A stretch of DNA of 64,000 bases, taken from the NCBI RefSeq assembly GCF_028288225.1, contig NZ_JAQBOC010000017.1:62001-126000 (forward strand). The letters run 5' to 3'. A model generated the notes under the pieces. The model did not search any database, had not been told where the DNA came from, and saw only the letters and a list, made by a program, of their open reading frames with translations. Within the stretch, counting starts at the first letter, position 1. Each line of letters starts with the position of its first letter. Below are positions 50,345-58,856 of this stretch, piece after piece. Source of the stretch: Mucilaginibacter sp. GTDB taxonomy: Bacteria; Bacteroidota; Bacteroidia; Sphingobacteriales; Sphingobacteriaceae. The translations under genes and the position numbers were made by a program.

Positions 50345-51490
50345 ATGTTCCTGTTAAAACCCAAAAGCTTTTATTTACCACTTATTGTGCTGCTGTTTTT
50401 ATTTTTCTATGCTGATAGCTCTGCTCAGCAACAGGATCCTATATTAAAACAGAAAGCTATATTAAACATAATGCACAAAGTGGCCGAATGGCAGCTTAAT
50501 GAGTGGAATACCAAAGGGTTCAATCACCCTGCGGTTGACTGGACGAATGCAGCTTGTTATACAGGTATTTATGCATTGGGCGCTATAAAAGGTAACGACA
50601 AATATTTAAACGCACTGGTTAAAATAGGGAACGATCTAAAATGGAATACCGGCCCCGGCCGCTTTACTGCGGATGATTATTGCGTAGGGCAAACATACTC
50701 GTTACTTTACACTAAGTACCATGATAAAAAGATGATTGCTCCGTTCATTTTACTGGCAGATAGTATCGTTAATAAACCACATGACGAATCACTTGAATGG
50801 AAAAATAATATAGCAACCAGGGAATGGGCATGGTGCGATGCTTTGTTTATGGGCCCTACTGCTTTAAGCTACCTAAGCACAGCAACAAAAAACCCGGAAT
50901 ATTTAAATACGGCTATTAAGCTTTGGTGGAAAACAACTGATTATTTGTATGACCCTGCCGAGCATTTATATTTTAGAGATGGCAGCTATTTTAATAAAAA
51001 GGAAAAGAACGGTAAAAAGATCTTTTGGTCGCGGGGAAATGGTTGGGTGCTGGCCGGATTGGTTAGGGTGATGGAAAATATACCTGCTGGTAACCCAGAG
51101 AAAAATAAATTTGCGCAATTATATAAAGACCTGACTGCTAAAATAGCATCATTGCAACAACCGGATGGCAGCTGGCATGCATCCTTGCTTGATCCGGAAA
51201 GCTATCCTGCTAAAGAAACAAGCGGCACCGGCTTTTATTGTTACGCTTTAGCCTGGGGTTTAAACCATAACCTGCTCGATAAAAAAACATACTGGCCCGT
51301 GGTTAAAAAAGCCTGGGCAGCGCTTACATCATCTGTTCACCCGGATGGAATGCTTGGTTATGTGCAACGCATTGGCGCCAGCCCCGATATGGTTACTGCA
51401 AATAGTACAGAAGTTTATGGTGTTGGAGCGTTTCTGCTTACAGGTTCACAGCTTTACCAATATATAGGTACACATCCGGAAACGGAATAA
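50345..51490 (+). CDS. GH105/GH88-type unsaturated glucuronyl or galacturonyl hydrolase
   Basis: 381-residue secreted enzyme, signal region MFLLKPKSFYLPLIVLLFLF ending near SSAQQ. (alpha/alpha)6 barrel with the family landmarks WAWCDALFMGPTALSYLS (a conserved Asp for hydration of the unsaturated sugar), YFRDGSYF, IFWSRGNGWVLAGLVRVM and GTGFYCYALAWGLN. GH105 enzymes remove unsaturated uronic acid from rhamnogalacturonan or ulvan fragments. It fits with the nearby GH127 and the DUF2264 gene in plant-glycan use. Divergent from AraC cassette 2. Confidence 0.88.
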   Translation: MFLLKPKSFYLPLIVLLFLFFYADSSAQQQDPILKQKAILNIMHKVAEWQLNEWNTKGFNHPAVDWTNAACYTGIYALGAIKGNDKYLNALVKIGNDLKWNTGPGRFTADDYCVGQTYSLLYTKYHDKKMIAPFILLADSIVNKPHDESLEWKNNIATREWAWCDALFMGPTALSYLSTATKNPEYLNTAIKLWWKTTDYLYDPAEHLYFRDGSYFNKKEKNGKKIFWSRGNGWVLAGLVRVMENIPAGNPEKNKFAQLYKDLTAKIASLQQPDGSWHASLLDPESYPAKETSGTGFYCYALAWGLNHNLLDKKTYWPVVKKAWAALTSSVHPDGMLGYVQRIGASPDMVTANSTEVYGVGAFLLTGSQLYQYIGTHPETE

Positions 51491-51491
51491 G

Positions 51492-52106
51492 TTATTGGGC
51501 GATCTTTAAATTCTTCCAATCGCCGCCGGAGCCGTTGCCAACCCAGTAACCTATCATATCACCATCTATAGGTACTATTTGTTCAACCACAAGCGATGGC
51601 TTGGTTTCATTGTTAACAAATACACTGATCTCTTTCCCTTTTACTGCTATTCGTACATGGAACCAGTCGTTAGGGTCAGGGGGTGTATTTAATGGTTTTT
51701 CATATTTATTGGGGAACTCTGTTCGCAGTTTCGACCAATCATACTGCGGACTTGAAATATATTGTACAGCATGTGCTTTTCTTGCAGGATCAGCAGTTTT
51801 AAAATTAAAGGGACGAAAATATATAGCATCGTAAGTTGAATCATTTACCCCATGAAAAGCAATCCCGACAAAGCTTCGCTGTAAAACATCTTTTCCTTTT
51901 ATATCAAATTCAATATTTCCGCTGGTGAACTTCGCTCCTTTTATCCAGGCTTTTCCATCATCATTAACTTCATCCAAATGAATCACCAAGCCATCATTAG
52001 TTATACTGAGTGTACGGTTAACTACTTTAAAGTCATCCGCCTTGTTTTGCTGGCCAAAACAATTGCAAAAAGCAAAGAATAGTACTGCTGTAAAAATAAT
52101 CTTCAT
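51492..52106 (-). CDS. Secreted DUF1080/concanavalin-like protein
   Basis: 204 residues from ATG 52106, which starts the signal peptide MKIIFTAVLFFAFCNCFGQQ; a longer frame from 52160 is rejected because its N-terminus is not a signal. A single beta-sandwich domain: NIEFDIKGKDVLQRSFVGIA, FHGVNDSTYDAIYFRPFNF, WFHVRIAVKGKEISVFVNNE and GYWVGNGSGGDWKNLKI. This is the 3-keto-disaccharide hydrolase (DUF1080)-like or LamG-like jelly roll. It ends 2 bases after the GH105 gene on the opposite strand, so the two converge. A sugar-binding or hydrolytic role is inferred. Confidence 0.78.
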   Translation of the reverse strand: MKIIFTAVLFFAFCNCFGQQNKADDFKVVNRTLSITNDGLVIHLDEVNDDGKAWIKGAKFTSGNIEFDIKGKDVLQRSFVGIAFHGVNDSTYDAIYFRPFNFKTADPARKAHAVQYISSPQYDWSKLRTEFPNKYEKPLNTPPDPNDWFHVRIAVKGKEISVFVNNETKPSLVVEQIVPIDGDMIGYWVGNGSGGDWKNLKIAQ

Positions 52107-52232
52107 GATATAATTGGTATTAAATTCAACTTGGTATAAGTCGCAATAAATATACCACATAAATAACTAGTTAATAATCATCACTTTACTTAGCATTAGG
52201 TATAAACAATGTTCGTTTATGATATACAGGAG

Positions 52233-52248
52233 CGTTCGAATTTGAACG
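52233..52248. promoter_or_regulatory. Short inverted repeat upstream of AraC cassette 3
   Basis: CGTTC and GAACG flank GAATTT, an imperfect palindrome (CGTTCGAATTTGAACG) between the divergent genes at 52106 and 52303. It may be an operator. Low sequence information. Confidence 0.3.
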
Positions 52249-52280
52249 ATAATATTGGGCTGTAAATAAATGCAACTGCA

Positions 52281-52288
52281 TAATTTTG
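52281..52288 (+). promoter_or_regulatory. -7 promoter element (TAATTTTG) of AraC cassette 3
   Basis: Exact TAnnTTTG, 14 bases before the ATG at 52303. It lies inside the longer frame that begins at 52270, which supports 52303 as the real start. Confidence 0.5.
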
Positions 52289-52302
52289 TTATTTTTATAT
52301 CG

Positions 52303-53241
52303 ATGAAAGAAACAGAGAAAAAGTTGGCTTTTGATAACCTGTTAAAACAATACATCCATTTCGGCCTGCCAATTGAGGGGATAGATGAAAAAACAGATTT
52401 CACCATTCATAACCTGAAAGATATTCATCTTGATCTCCCCTTTACATCACCTGTATATAGAGCTAATTTCTTTTCCTTTGTATTTGCAAAAAATGCCCAC
52501 GGAAAATACACTACTGATGACTTGTGTTTTAATACCGTGCCGGGAACTATTTACTTTACTAATCCCGGTCATTATAAATCGCATGTTTGGCTTGAGATCC
52601 AGGACGCATACCTGGTAACTTTAAGCGAATCATTTTTAAAAGAGAATGTTCATCCCGATGTTTTCGTGGAATTTCCTTTTCTACTGGCTGAAACGGTACA
52701 ACCAAGAGTTTTAGCACCCGCGGTATTTGCAGAATTTGAACAATTGTACCTGCAGATCCAAAACGCTTACATTTCAGATTCACCCTATCGCACAAGGGTT
52801 ATGGGTAACCTTTTTGTTGTATTGCTATTGAAAATAAAGGAATATTTCTGGAAAGATTATAATCCGATATACGAAGGTAACCGAAGCTCACAAATCGTTA
52901 AAACATTTAAAATGAACCTTGAAAAGCATTACCGCGATTTAAGAAGTGGTAAAGTACACCAGGTTCTCAGGCTGCAGGATTATGCTGATGAGCAAAGCCT
53001 GCACCCTAATTATTTAAGCAATGTAATTAAAAGCAAAACAGGTAAAGCCATCAGCACCTGGATTGCTGAAAAAACTATTGCCGAGGCAAAATCGCTCCTT
53101 CAAAACTCAACCATCTCCATAAAGGAAATTGCTTACCTGTTGGGTTTTTCGGAGGCAACGCATTTTAGCAGTTACTTTAAAAAATACACCGACCTCTCCC
53201 CTGTTTTGTTCCGCAAACAGCATAGCACTGCAACATCTTAG
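52303..53241 (+). CDS. AraC family transcriptional regulator, cassette 3
   Basis: 312 residues from ATG 52303 (MKETEKKLAFDNLLKQYIHF). N-terminal cupin-like domain to about residue 170 (VPGTIYFTNPGHYKSHVWLE), C-terminal AraC domain: LQDYADEQSLHPNYLSNVIK, then ISIKEIAYLLGFSEATHFSS. It is less like the other two AraC proteins. Followed by two SDR genes in the same direction and probably controls them. Ligand unknown. Confidence 0.9.
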   Translation: MKETEKKLAFDNLLKQYIHFGLPIEGIDEKTDFTIHNLKDIHLDLPFTSPVYRANFFSFVFAKNAHGKYTTDDLCFNTVPGTIYFTNPGHYKSHVWLEIQDAYLVTLSESFLKENVHPDVFVEFPFLLAETVQPRVLAPAVFAEFEQLYLQIQNAYISDSPYRTRVMGNLFVVLLLKIKEYFWKDYNPIYEGNRSSQIVKTFKMNLEKHYRDLRSGKVHQVLRLQDYADEQSLHPNYLSNVIKSKTGKAISTWIAEKTIAEAKSLLQNSTISIKEIAYLLGFSEATHFSSYFKKYTDLSPVLFRKQHSTATS

Positions 53242-53327
53242 ATATTTGTATGTAATGCTTTAATATCCGTCCTTTTTGGGTTCCGCCACGACCGACCTTT
53301 GTTCTATCAAATTAAAACAAAGGAATT

Positions 53328-54068
53328 ATGGAAACTTTAAAAAACAAAGTAATTTTAGTAACCGGTGCCTCAAGAGGCATTGGTGCAGCAGTAGCCCACA
53401 AACTGGCAGCAGCCGGAGCTAAAGTAATTATTAACTATGCAGGCGGCCAGGAAGCGGCTGAGCAAACAGTAACCAGCATAAAACAACAAGGCGGGGCTGC
53501 TATAGCTTTACAGGCTGATGTTAGTAAAGCTGACGAGGTTAAGGCTATGTTTGATGCAGCCATTGCTCATTACGGCCACATAGATGTACTGGTAAATAAT
53601 GCCGGTATTATGATAACCAAATTACTGAAAGATACTACCGACGAAGATTTTACCCGCCAGTTTGATATCAATGTTCGCGGCACCTTCAACACCATGCGCG
53701 AAGCTGCTACCAAGCTGGCTGATAATGGTAGTGTGATCAATTTCTCAACAGCCAATAACCGTATCATGCTGCCCACTTATTCAACTTATTCAGCTACAAA
53801 ATCAGCGGTTGAGCAATTAACCCGCGTGTTCTCTAAGGAAGTAGGCGCAAGGGGTATCAACGTAAATTCTGTTTCTCCCGGTCCAACAAATACCGAGTTG
53901 TTCATGAAAGGAAAACCTCAGGAAGTAATTGACCGCCTGGCATCATTATCACCCTTTAATCGCTTGGGCGAACCAGAAGATATTGCAAAGGTTGTAGTAT
54001 TTCTTGCCAGCGACGATGCTAAATGGATCAGTGCGCAGAATATTGGCATAAGCGGTGCAATGGCTTGA
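53328..54068 (+). CDS. SDR family oxidoreductase, cassette 3, first
   Basis: 246 residues, FabG-like: TGASRGIGAAVA cofactor loop, NNAGIM, SATKS with the active-site Tyr before it (YSTYSATKSA), and a C-terminal GISGAMA in place of the common V-x-GG. A promoter-like GACCTTTG lies about 35 bases upstream. It follows AraC cassette 3. Substrate unknown; SDRs with this motif set reduce ketones with NADPH. Confidence 0.9.
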   Translation: METLKNKVILVTGASRGIGAAVAHKLAAAGAKVIINYAGGQEAAEQTVTSIKQQGGAAIALQADVSKADEVKAMFDAAIAHYGHIDVLVNNAGIMITKLLKDTTDEDFTRQFDINVRGTFNTMREAATKLADNGSVINFSTANNRIMLPTYSTYSATKSAVEQLTRVFSKEVGARGINVNSVSPGPTNTELFMKGKPQEVIDRLASLSPFNRLGEPEDIAKVVVFLASDDAKWISAQNIGISGAMA

Positions 54069-54177
54069 GGAAGAGGCAAGAGATCAGGAGTCAGGAATCA
54101 AGAAAAAAATCAGAGATAATCATCAACCGAAAATCGGTGAAATCATTTCAAAAATCAGTGTAATCAAAAAAAATATC

Positions 54178-54930
54178 ATGAATAGTTTAAAAAATAAAGT
54201 GGCCTTAATAACAGGCTCAGCAAGGGGTTTAGGAAAAGCAATTGCAGAACGTTATGCAGCATTGGGTGCAGATATAGTTATCAATTATTCAAGAGACAAG
54301 GCATCGGCAGATGAAGTGGTGAGCAACATTACAGCTATGGGCGTAAAGGTAATATCCGTACAGGCAGATGTAAGCAAAGTAGCAGATATTGAAAGGTTAT
54401 TTGAAGAAGCTAAGAAAGCCTTTGGCAAAATAGATATAGTAGTAGCCAACGCTGGCATCGAGTTGGTTGAAACCCCGGTTACAGCTTTTACCGAAGAACA
54501 ATTTGACCGGGTGTTTTCCATCAATACCAAAGGCACCTACTTCACCATGCAGCAGGCTGCAAAAAATGTAACCAACAATGGAAGGATCATTTATATTGCA
54601 TCAAGTACCACCTCGTTCCCTGTGCCCGGAATGGCAGTGTATGGCGGCAGCAAAACTACACCACGTTACCTGGTTGATATTCTTTCAAAGGAGATAGGCC
54701 ATAAAGGTGTTACGGTTAATTCTATCATCCCATTTGCAGTTGATCATTCGGGCATCTTTGCCGAAGCCGGCAGTTATCCTGAATTAAGGAAACAACTGCT
54801 TGACAGCTGCCCGATGGGGCGCCTGGCCGAAGCAGAGGATGTAGCCAATGCAGCCGAATTCTTCGCAAGCGACCTTTCATCGTTTGTAAACGGTCAACAC
54901 TTGTTGGTGAATGGTGGAGCTACAAATTAA
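54178..54930 (+). CDS. SDR family oxidoreductase, cassette 3, second
   Basis: 250 residues from ATG 54178, MNSLKNKVALITGSARGLGK. A longer frame from 54055 overlaps the previous gene and its extra 41 residues (mostly Lys, Glu and Gln) do not look like protein, so it is rejected. Motifs: TGSARGLG, ANAGIE, YGGSK active site, VNGGATN ending. Similar to the upstream SDR but not a recent duplicate. It ends before a strong terminator. Confidence 0.9.
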   Translation: MNSLKNKVALITGSARGLGKAIAERYAALGADIVINYSRDKASADEVVSNITAMGVKVISVQADVSKVADIERLFEEAKKAFGKIDIVVANAGIELVETPVTAFTEEQFDRVFSINTKGTYFTMQQAAKNVTNNGRIIYIASSTTSFPVPGMAVYGGSKTTPRYLVDILSKEIGHKGVTVNSIIPFAVDHSGIFAEAGSYPELRKQLLDSCPMGRLAEAEDVANAAEFFASDLSSFVNGQHLLVNGGATN

Positions 54931-54975
54931 TTGCACGGCCAGGTATTGAATAGTTCAATATTTATATAAAAACAA

Positions 54976-55002
54976 AGTCTCCCTGTAACCAGCAGGGAGA
55001 CT
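54976..55002. terminator. Terminator between convergent genes
   Basis: AGTCTCCCTG and CAGGGAGACT form a 10-bp perfect stem with a short loop, followed by TCATTCGTTTT. It separates the SDR gene from the hypothetical gene on the other strand. Confidence 0.75.
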
Positions 55003-55019
55003 TCATTCGTTTTACTGAA

Positions 55020-55532
55020 TTACTCCCCGGTTCGGTTTAAAGTATAGCTAAAATCGTTATTACCAACCATCAGGTTCTTATCTTTATCCATAAAAAAGAG
55101 CACATTATCGTCAGCTTTTAAAATATATATTGACCGATCAGGTTTGTCAGGATCAAGCTGGTAAACTATGGCCATAGGATCGTTTTTTGTGCCGCGGATT
55201 ACTGTCCATTTTCCTTCGCGTGGCGGGTTTCGATATACAAATCCCTCCAGTTTATAGGTTGTTGGCTCATAAGTTTTAGGATCCTGATAAAGAACAAGCC
55301 GCCACTTTATTTTTGTACATTCAGGAATTGTTTTCTCATTCAATTGCTTTGCCATTTCCTGGCAGGGGCTTCTCCCGTCAAAAACCCCAACAACAGATGG
55401 CCCTGCGGGTAATGGCAGACGGGAAGTGTTTTTTGCAGGAACATTACCAACCTCACCCGCCTGTCCGTATAAGCTGATTTGAAATAAAAAGAAGCACAAA
55501 AATAAAATAAAGGCCTTTTTCATCTTTTTCAT
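55020..55532 (-). CDS. Secreted protein of unknown function, paralogue A
   Basis: 170 residues, signal MKKMKKAFILFLCFFLFQIS ending near YGQ. The mature part contains VVGVFDGRSPCQEMAKQLNE, CTKIKWRLVLYQDPKTYEPT, TYKLEGF, GKWTVIRGTKNDPMAIVYQL and DDNVLFFMDKDKNLMVGNND. It shares all these landmarks with the gene 2 bases upstream on the same strand. Beta-rich, lipocalin-like spacing, possibly related to NlpE-like folds. Two conserved cysteines (SPC and near the C-T-K-I-K-W motif) could form a disulfide. No function can be assigned. Confidence 0.7.
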   Translation of the reverse strand: MKKMKKAFILFLCFFLFQISLYGQAGEVGNVPAKNTSRLPLPAGPSVVGVFDGRSPCQEMAKQLNEKTIPECTKIKWRLVLYQDPKTYEPTTYKLEGFVYRNPPREGKWTVIRGTKNDPMAIVYQLDPDKPDRSIYILKADDNVLFFMDKDKNLMVGNNDFSYTLNRTGE

Positions 55533-55534
55533 GG

Positions 55535-56062
55535 TTAATTTTTAATCCGGTTAAGGGTGTAGCTCCATCCGGAATTACCTATCATCAAGCTTTTATCACT
55601 GTATAACAAATGAAGGATATTATCATCCATCTTTACAAAAAATATAGCGCTTTTGCCTTTGCCAGGATTAAGCTGATAAACTACAGCATTGCGGTTTGCT
55701 TTTGTGCCTTTTGTAATTATCCATCTGCCCTCAGCTTCAGCCTTTTTACCCCCGCCAATAAAACCAGGACCGCTTTGCTCCTTCATTCCGACTATGCAGC
55801 TTAGTTTAAATGTAGTTGGGTGGAGCGTTTTTGAATCCTGGTAAAGTGTAATGTTCCATTTTATCCGGTCGCAATCGTCATTCAGTGGTATATTGAACAG
55901 GGATTTCACAAAGTCACCGCACGGGCTGCTTCCGGAATAAATCCCCAATACCTGTCCCTCTGTTTGCAGTGAATAAGATCCATGATCCTTGCTGGCCAGT
56001 AAAAGGTCAGAGCTTCCCGTTAAAAAGCAGGCTATCAGTGTAACAAATAATATTTTTTTCAT
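55535..56062 (-). CDS. Secreted protein of unknown function, paralogue B
   Basis: 175 residues, signal MKKILFVTLIACFLTGSSDL with a likely cut near residue 24. Shared with paralogue A: VLGIYSGSSPCGDFVKSLFN, DRIKWNITLYQDSKTLHPTT, GRWITKGTKANRNAVVYQL and DDNILHLLYSDKSLMIGNSG followed by WSYTLNR. It lies 2 bases upstream of paralogue A, so the two are one transcript. The SPC and CDRIKW cysteines are conserved. Function unknown; duplication is evident. Confidence 0.7.
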   Translation of the reverse strand: MKKILFVTLIACFLTGSSDLLLASKDHGSYSLQTEGQVLGIYSGSSPCGDFVKSLFNIPLNDDCDRIKWNITLYQDSKTLHPTTFKLSCIVGMKEQSGPGFIGGGKKAEAEGRWIITKGTKANRNAVVYQLNPGKGKSAIFFVKMDDNILHLLYSDKSLMIGNSGWSYTLNRIKN

Positions 56063-56272
56063 TTATTGGTAATTGAGTTTCAGTAATACAAAGAAAACAG
56101 GAAATAGCACCGGTTAAAAAAAAGTATACTAAGTACCTAAAAAATAGACGAATAGCAAATATATGAGTAACTTGTATAATTAAACGGACCTTTGTGCAAG
56201 TCAATTGGTCTACTTTTTCCGCCGTTGCTCTATAAAAAATCGCTAACCATTAAATTCCTGTTATTTTTAAAA

Positions 56273-57325
56273 ATGGCACTATCATTTACTGAAAACCGGC
56301 ATAGAAATTTAAACCATTATAAAACAAAATGGATCCATGTAGCTTTCTGGGTTGTAGTTACCATCATATTTCTTTTCGACAGGACGTATCTAATTCAAAA
56401 ACGCGGGCTCCCCAACTTTATTGAATGTGCTGTGGTGCGCATTTCGTTACTAGTTGGCATTGCATATCTAAACCTTTATTACTTTATGCCCAAATTTTTA
56501 CTGCGCGGTAAATACTTTGGCTACTTTGTAATGGTTGTTTTAAGCATTCTTGGTTATATTTTCATCCAAAGTATTTATGATCTGTACCTGTTTGGATATA
56601 TACTTGGGCCAACAAAAAGATCAATACCCTTTTCAGCTATCTCCTATAATATTTTAAGCACCACATGGTATTTAATATTAACAGTGTCATTAAAATTGAG
56701 TATTGACTGGTATGAGCAAAACCGGATACTTCAAAAAATAAAAATTGAAAAACTACAGGCCGAGGTTAATTATCTGCGGTCGCAGATTAATCCACACTTT
56801 TTGTTTAATGTGCTAAATAATTTGTATTCGCTTACACTTAAAAAGTCGGAGTTGGCGCCCGATGTGGTGCTTAAACTATCTGACATGATGGAATATATGC
56901 TTTACGAAAGTAACGAGGCCTATGTACCGCTCAAAAAAGAGATCAGCTACCTTGAAAATTATCTTGAACTGGAGAAATTGCGACAGGGTAACCATGCTGA
57001 TATAAAATTGAATATTACCGGCACTGCCAAAGGGCATAGTATAGCCCCTTTCCTTCTGTTGCCGCTTGTTGAAAATGCTTTTAAATATGGGGTAAGTAAA
57101 GCGGTAGATAATGCTTATTTACATATAAACATCACAATTGAACAGCAATCCGTCATTTTTAGCATAGAGAACAATAAGCTAAATTTTATTGAAGCCGGGC
57201 ATAATAGCGGCATTGGCTTATCAAATTTAAAAGAACGGCTGCAGTTGCTTTATCCCGGAAAACACTCCCTTCAAATAAATGACCGTACAGATAAATACTA
57301 CGTTTTAATGAAAATACTTTTTTGA
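56273..57325 (+). CDS. LytS-family sensor histidine kinase
   Basis: 350 residues from ATG 56273 (MALSFTENRHRNLNHYKTKW); an upstream in-frame start at 56192 is less likely because it extends the N-terminus with an unusual tail. Four or more membrane segments at about residues 20-150. The HisKA_7TM-type kinase domain follows: QINPHFLFNVLNNLYSL with the phosphoacceptor His, N box LLPLVENAFKYGV and GIGLSNLKERLQLLYPG. Partner of the LytTR regulator gene that overlaps its stop. Senses an unknown envelope signal. Confidence 0.88.
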   Translation: MALSFTENRHRNLNHYKTKWIHVAFWVVVTIIFLFDRTYLIQKRGLPNFIECAVVRISLLVGIAYLNLYYFMPKFLLRGKYFGYFVMVVLSILGYIFIQSIYDLYLFGYILGPTKRSIPFSAISYNILSTTWYLILTVSLKLSIDWYEQNRILQKIKIEKLQAEVNYLRSQINPHFLFNVLNNLYSLTLKKSELAPDVVLKLSDMMEYMLYESNEAYVPLKKEISYLENYLELEKLRQGNHADIKLNITGTAKGHSIAPFLLLPLVENAFKYGVSKAVDNAYLHINITIEQQSVIFSIENNKLNFIEAGHNSGIGLSNLKERLQLLYPGKHSLQINDRTDKYYVLMKILF

Positions 57326-58032
57326 TGATAAGATGCGTAATTATTGATGATGAACCGCTGGCACAAGATGTACTTGAAGAACATTTGAAGCAGATCCCTT
57401 ATGCACAACTGGATGGCAAATTTAATAACGCCTGGGATGCTTTAAGATTTTTGGCTAATCATGAAGTTGATGCTATATTTTTAGATATTGAAATGCCTGA
57501 AATGAATGGGATCGATTTTCTTAAATCACTATCGCCCGCACCGCTTACCATATTTACAACCGCTTATCGTAACTACGCCTTTGAAGGATTTGAACTTGGG
57601 GTAATTGATTTTTTATTAAAACCAGTTGCCTTTAACCGTTTCAGGATGGCTATTGAGAAGGTTCGGGATTTTCTTTCTTTACAAGCACATAATGCCAGTT
57701 TTGAAGCCAGCTCAAATACACCCGAGTTTATTTTTGTTAAGAGCGGCGTACAAAGGATAAAGTTGTTTTTTGACGAAGTAACATATATACAAGGATTAAA
57801 AGACTATGCCATTATTTATACCCCGGATAAAAAAATTGTTATCAAGGGTTCAGTAAAGTCAATGCATGAAATTTTCCCAATTACGCGATTTATACGGGTG
57901 CATAAATCGTTTATTGTGGCTAAAGATAAGATCAGTCGGATAGAAAAAAACAGGGTTGTGATTAGTGACCATCAAATCCCCATCGGCAGAAATTATAAAG
58001 AAGAAGTAGAAAAGGAGATCTCTGGTAATTGA
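57325..58032 (+). CDS. LytTR family response regulator
   Basis: 235 residues from ATG 57325; a TTG one codon earlier is also in frame, but the ATG overlapping the kinase stop (TGATG) is preferred. Receiver domain to about residue 120, with FLDIEMPEMNG holding the phosphorylated Asp; LytTR DNA-binding domain about 140-230 (FIFVKSGVQRIKLFFDEVTY, RVHKSFIVAKDKISRIE). It should bind direct-repeat sites; targets may be the nearby dioxygenase and barrel genes, which is inference. Confidence 0.9.
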   Translation: MIRCVIIDDEPLAQDVLEEHLKQIPYAQLDGKFNNAWDALRFLANHEVDAIFLDIEMPEMNGIDFLKSLSPAPLTIFTTAYRNYAFEGFELGVIDFLLKPVAFNRFRMAIEKVRDFLSLQAHNASFEASSNTPEFIFVKSGVQRIKLFFDEVTYIQGLKDYAIIYTPDKKIVIKGSVKSMHEIFPITRFIRVHKSFIVAKDKISRIEKNRVVISDHQIPIGRNYKEEVEKEISGN

Positions 58033-58147
58033 AAATAAGGAATAGAAATATTTATATCTCTACTATTTCTGTAGTTTATCTACTAATTTTTGAAGTAATT
58101 AAACTAAATAGTTTGTTTGTTTCTGAATCAAAATAAAGGAGCTTATT

Positions 58148-58777
58148 ATGAAAAACCATGCATTTATTTTATTAGCGCTTATATTTATTACTACCGGCAG
58201 TTTAGCTCAAAGTAAAAAGGTCGGCGGTCCCTGCGAAGGCTGTGAAGCCATTTATGAAAGCCCTGTTCCTTTTGAGGATCTGAAACCCTTTACGCTATTA
58301 CCGGGCACTACCTGGGATGGAAAAAAACCATTGGGTATTAATGGGATTGTTTATAAGGCTGATGGCAAAACCCCAGCCCCCGGCGTTGTATTATACCTGT
58401 ACCACACCGATGAAACCGGTCACTATCCAAAAAAAGGAAATGAAAAAGGCTGGGCAAGGCGCCATGGCTATCTCCGCGGCTGGGTACGCACAGATGAGAA
58501 AGGCGCATACAAATTTGGCAGCCTTCGTCCTGCTCCGTATCCGGGTGGTAATATACCGGCTCATATTCATGCCATTATAAAAGAACCCGGCATCAATGAA
58601 TATTATATTGATGAATTTGTATTTTCTGATGACTCGCTGCTAACTGAGGAAAAACGAAAGAATCTTCCAAACAGGGGTGGCAGTGGCATAGTAAAACTTA
58701 TTGATGTAGGTAATATGTTCAAGGGGTCGCGAAATATTTACCTGGGAAAAAATATTCCAGACTATCCATTGAAGTAA
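58148..58777 (+). CDS. Intradiol ring-cleavage dioxygenase-like protein, secreted
   Basis: 209 residues, signal MKNHAFILLALIFITTGSLA ending near QSK. Beta-sandwich of the intradiol dioxygenase family: PGTTWDGKKPLGINGIVYK, VVLYLYHTDETGHYPKK, then YLRGWVRTDEKGAYKFGSLR and PAHIHAIIKEPGINEYY. Two Tyr and two His residues (Tyr in YLYHTD or HGYLRGW, His in PAHIHA) stand where the iron ligands sit. Secreted homologues exist in Bacteroidota with unknown substrates. It has a good ribosome site (AAAGGAG) before the ATG and follows the LytTR regulator. Confidence 0.8.
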   Translation: MKNHAFILLALIFITTGSLAQSKKVGGPCEGCEAIYESPVPFEDLKPFTLLPGTTWDGKKPLGINGIVYKADGKTPAPGVVLYLYHTDETGHYPKKGNEKGWARRHGYLRGWVRTDEKGAYKFGSLRPAPYPGGNIPAHIHAIIKEPGINEYYIDEFVFSDDSLLTEEKRKNLPNRGGSGIVKLIDVGNMFKGSRNIYLGKNIPDYPLK

Positions 58778-58856
58778 AAGCCAAAAGCTTTATTGGAAAA
58801 CGCAGGGAATATTATTGTGCTTGACTCTGAAACCAAATATTTTGAACCGAAACGAC

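Noticed and set aside
54055..54177. Upstream start for the second SDR of cassette 3
   Set aside because: The added 41 residues overlap the previous SDR gene and do not resemble SDR N-termini; the Rossmann loop fits the start at 54178.
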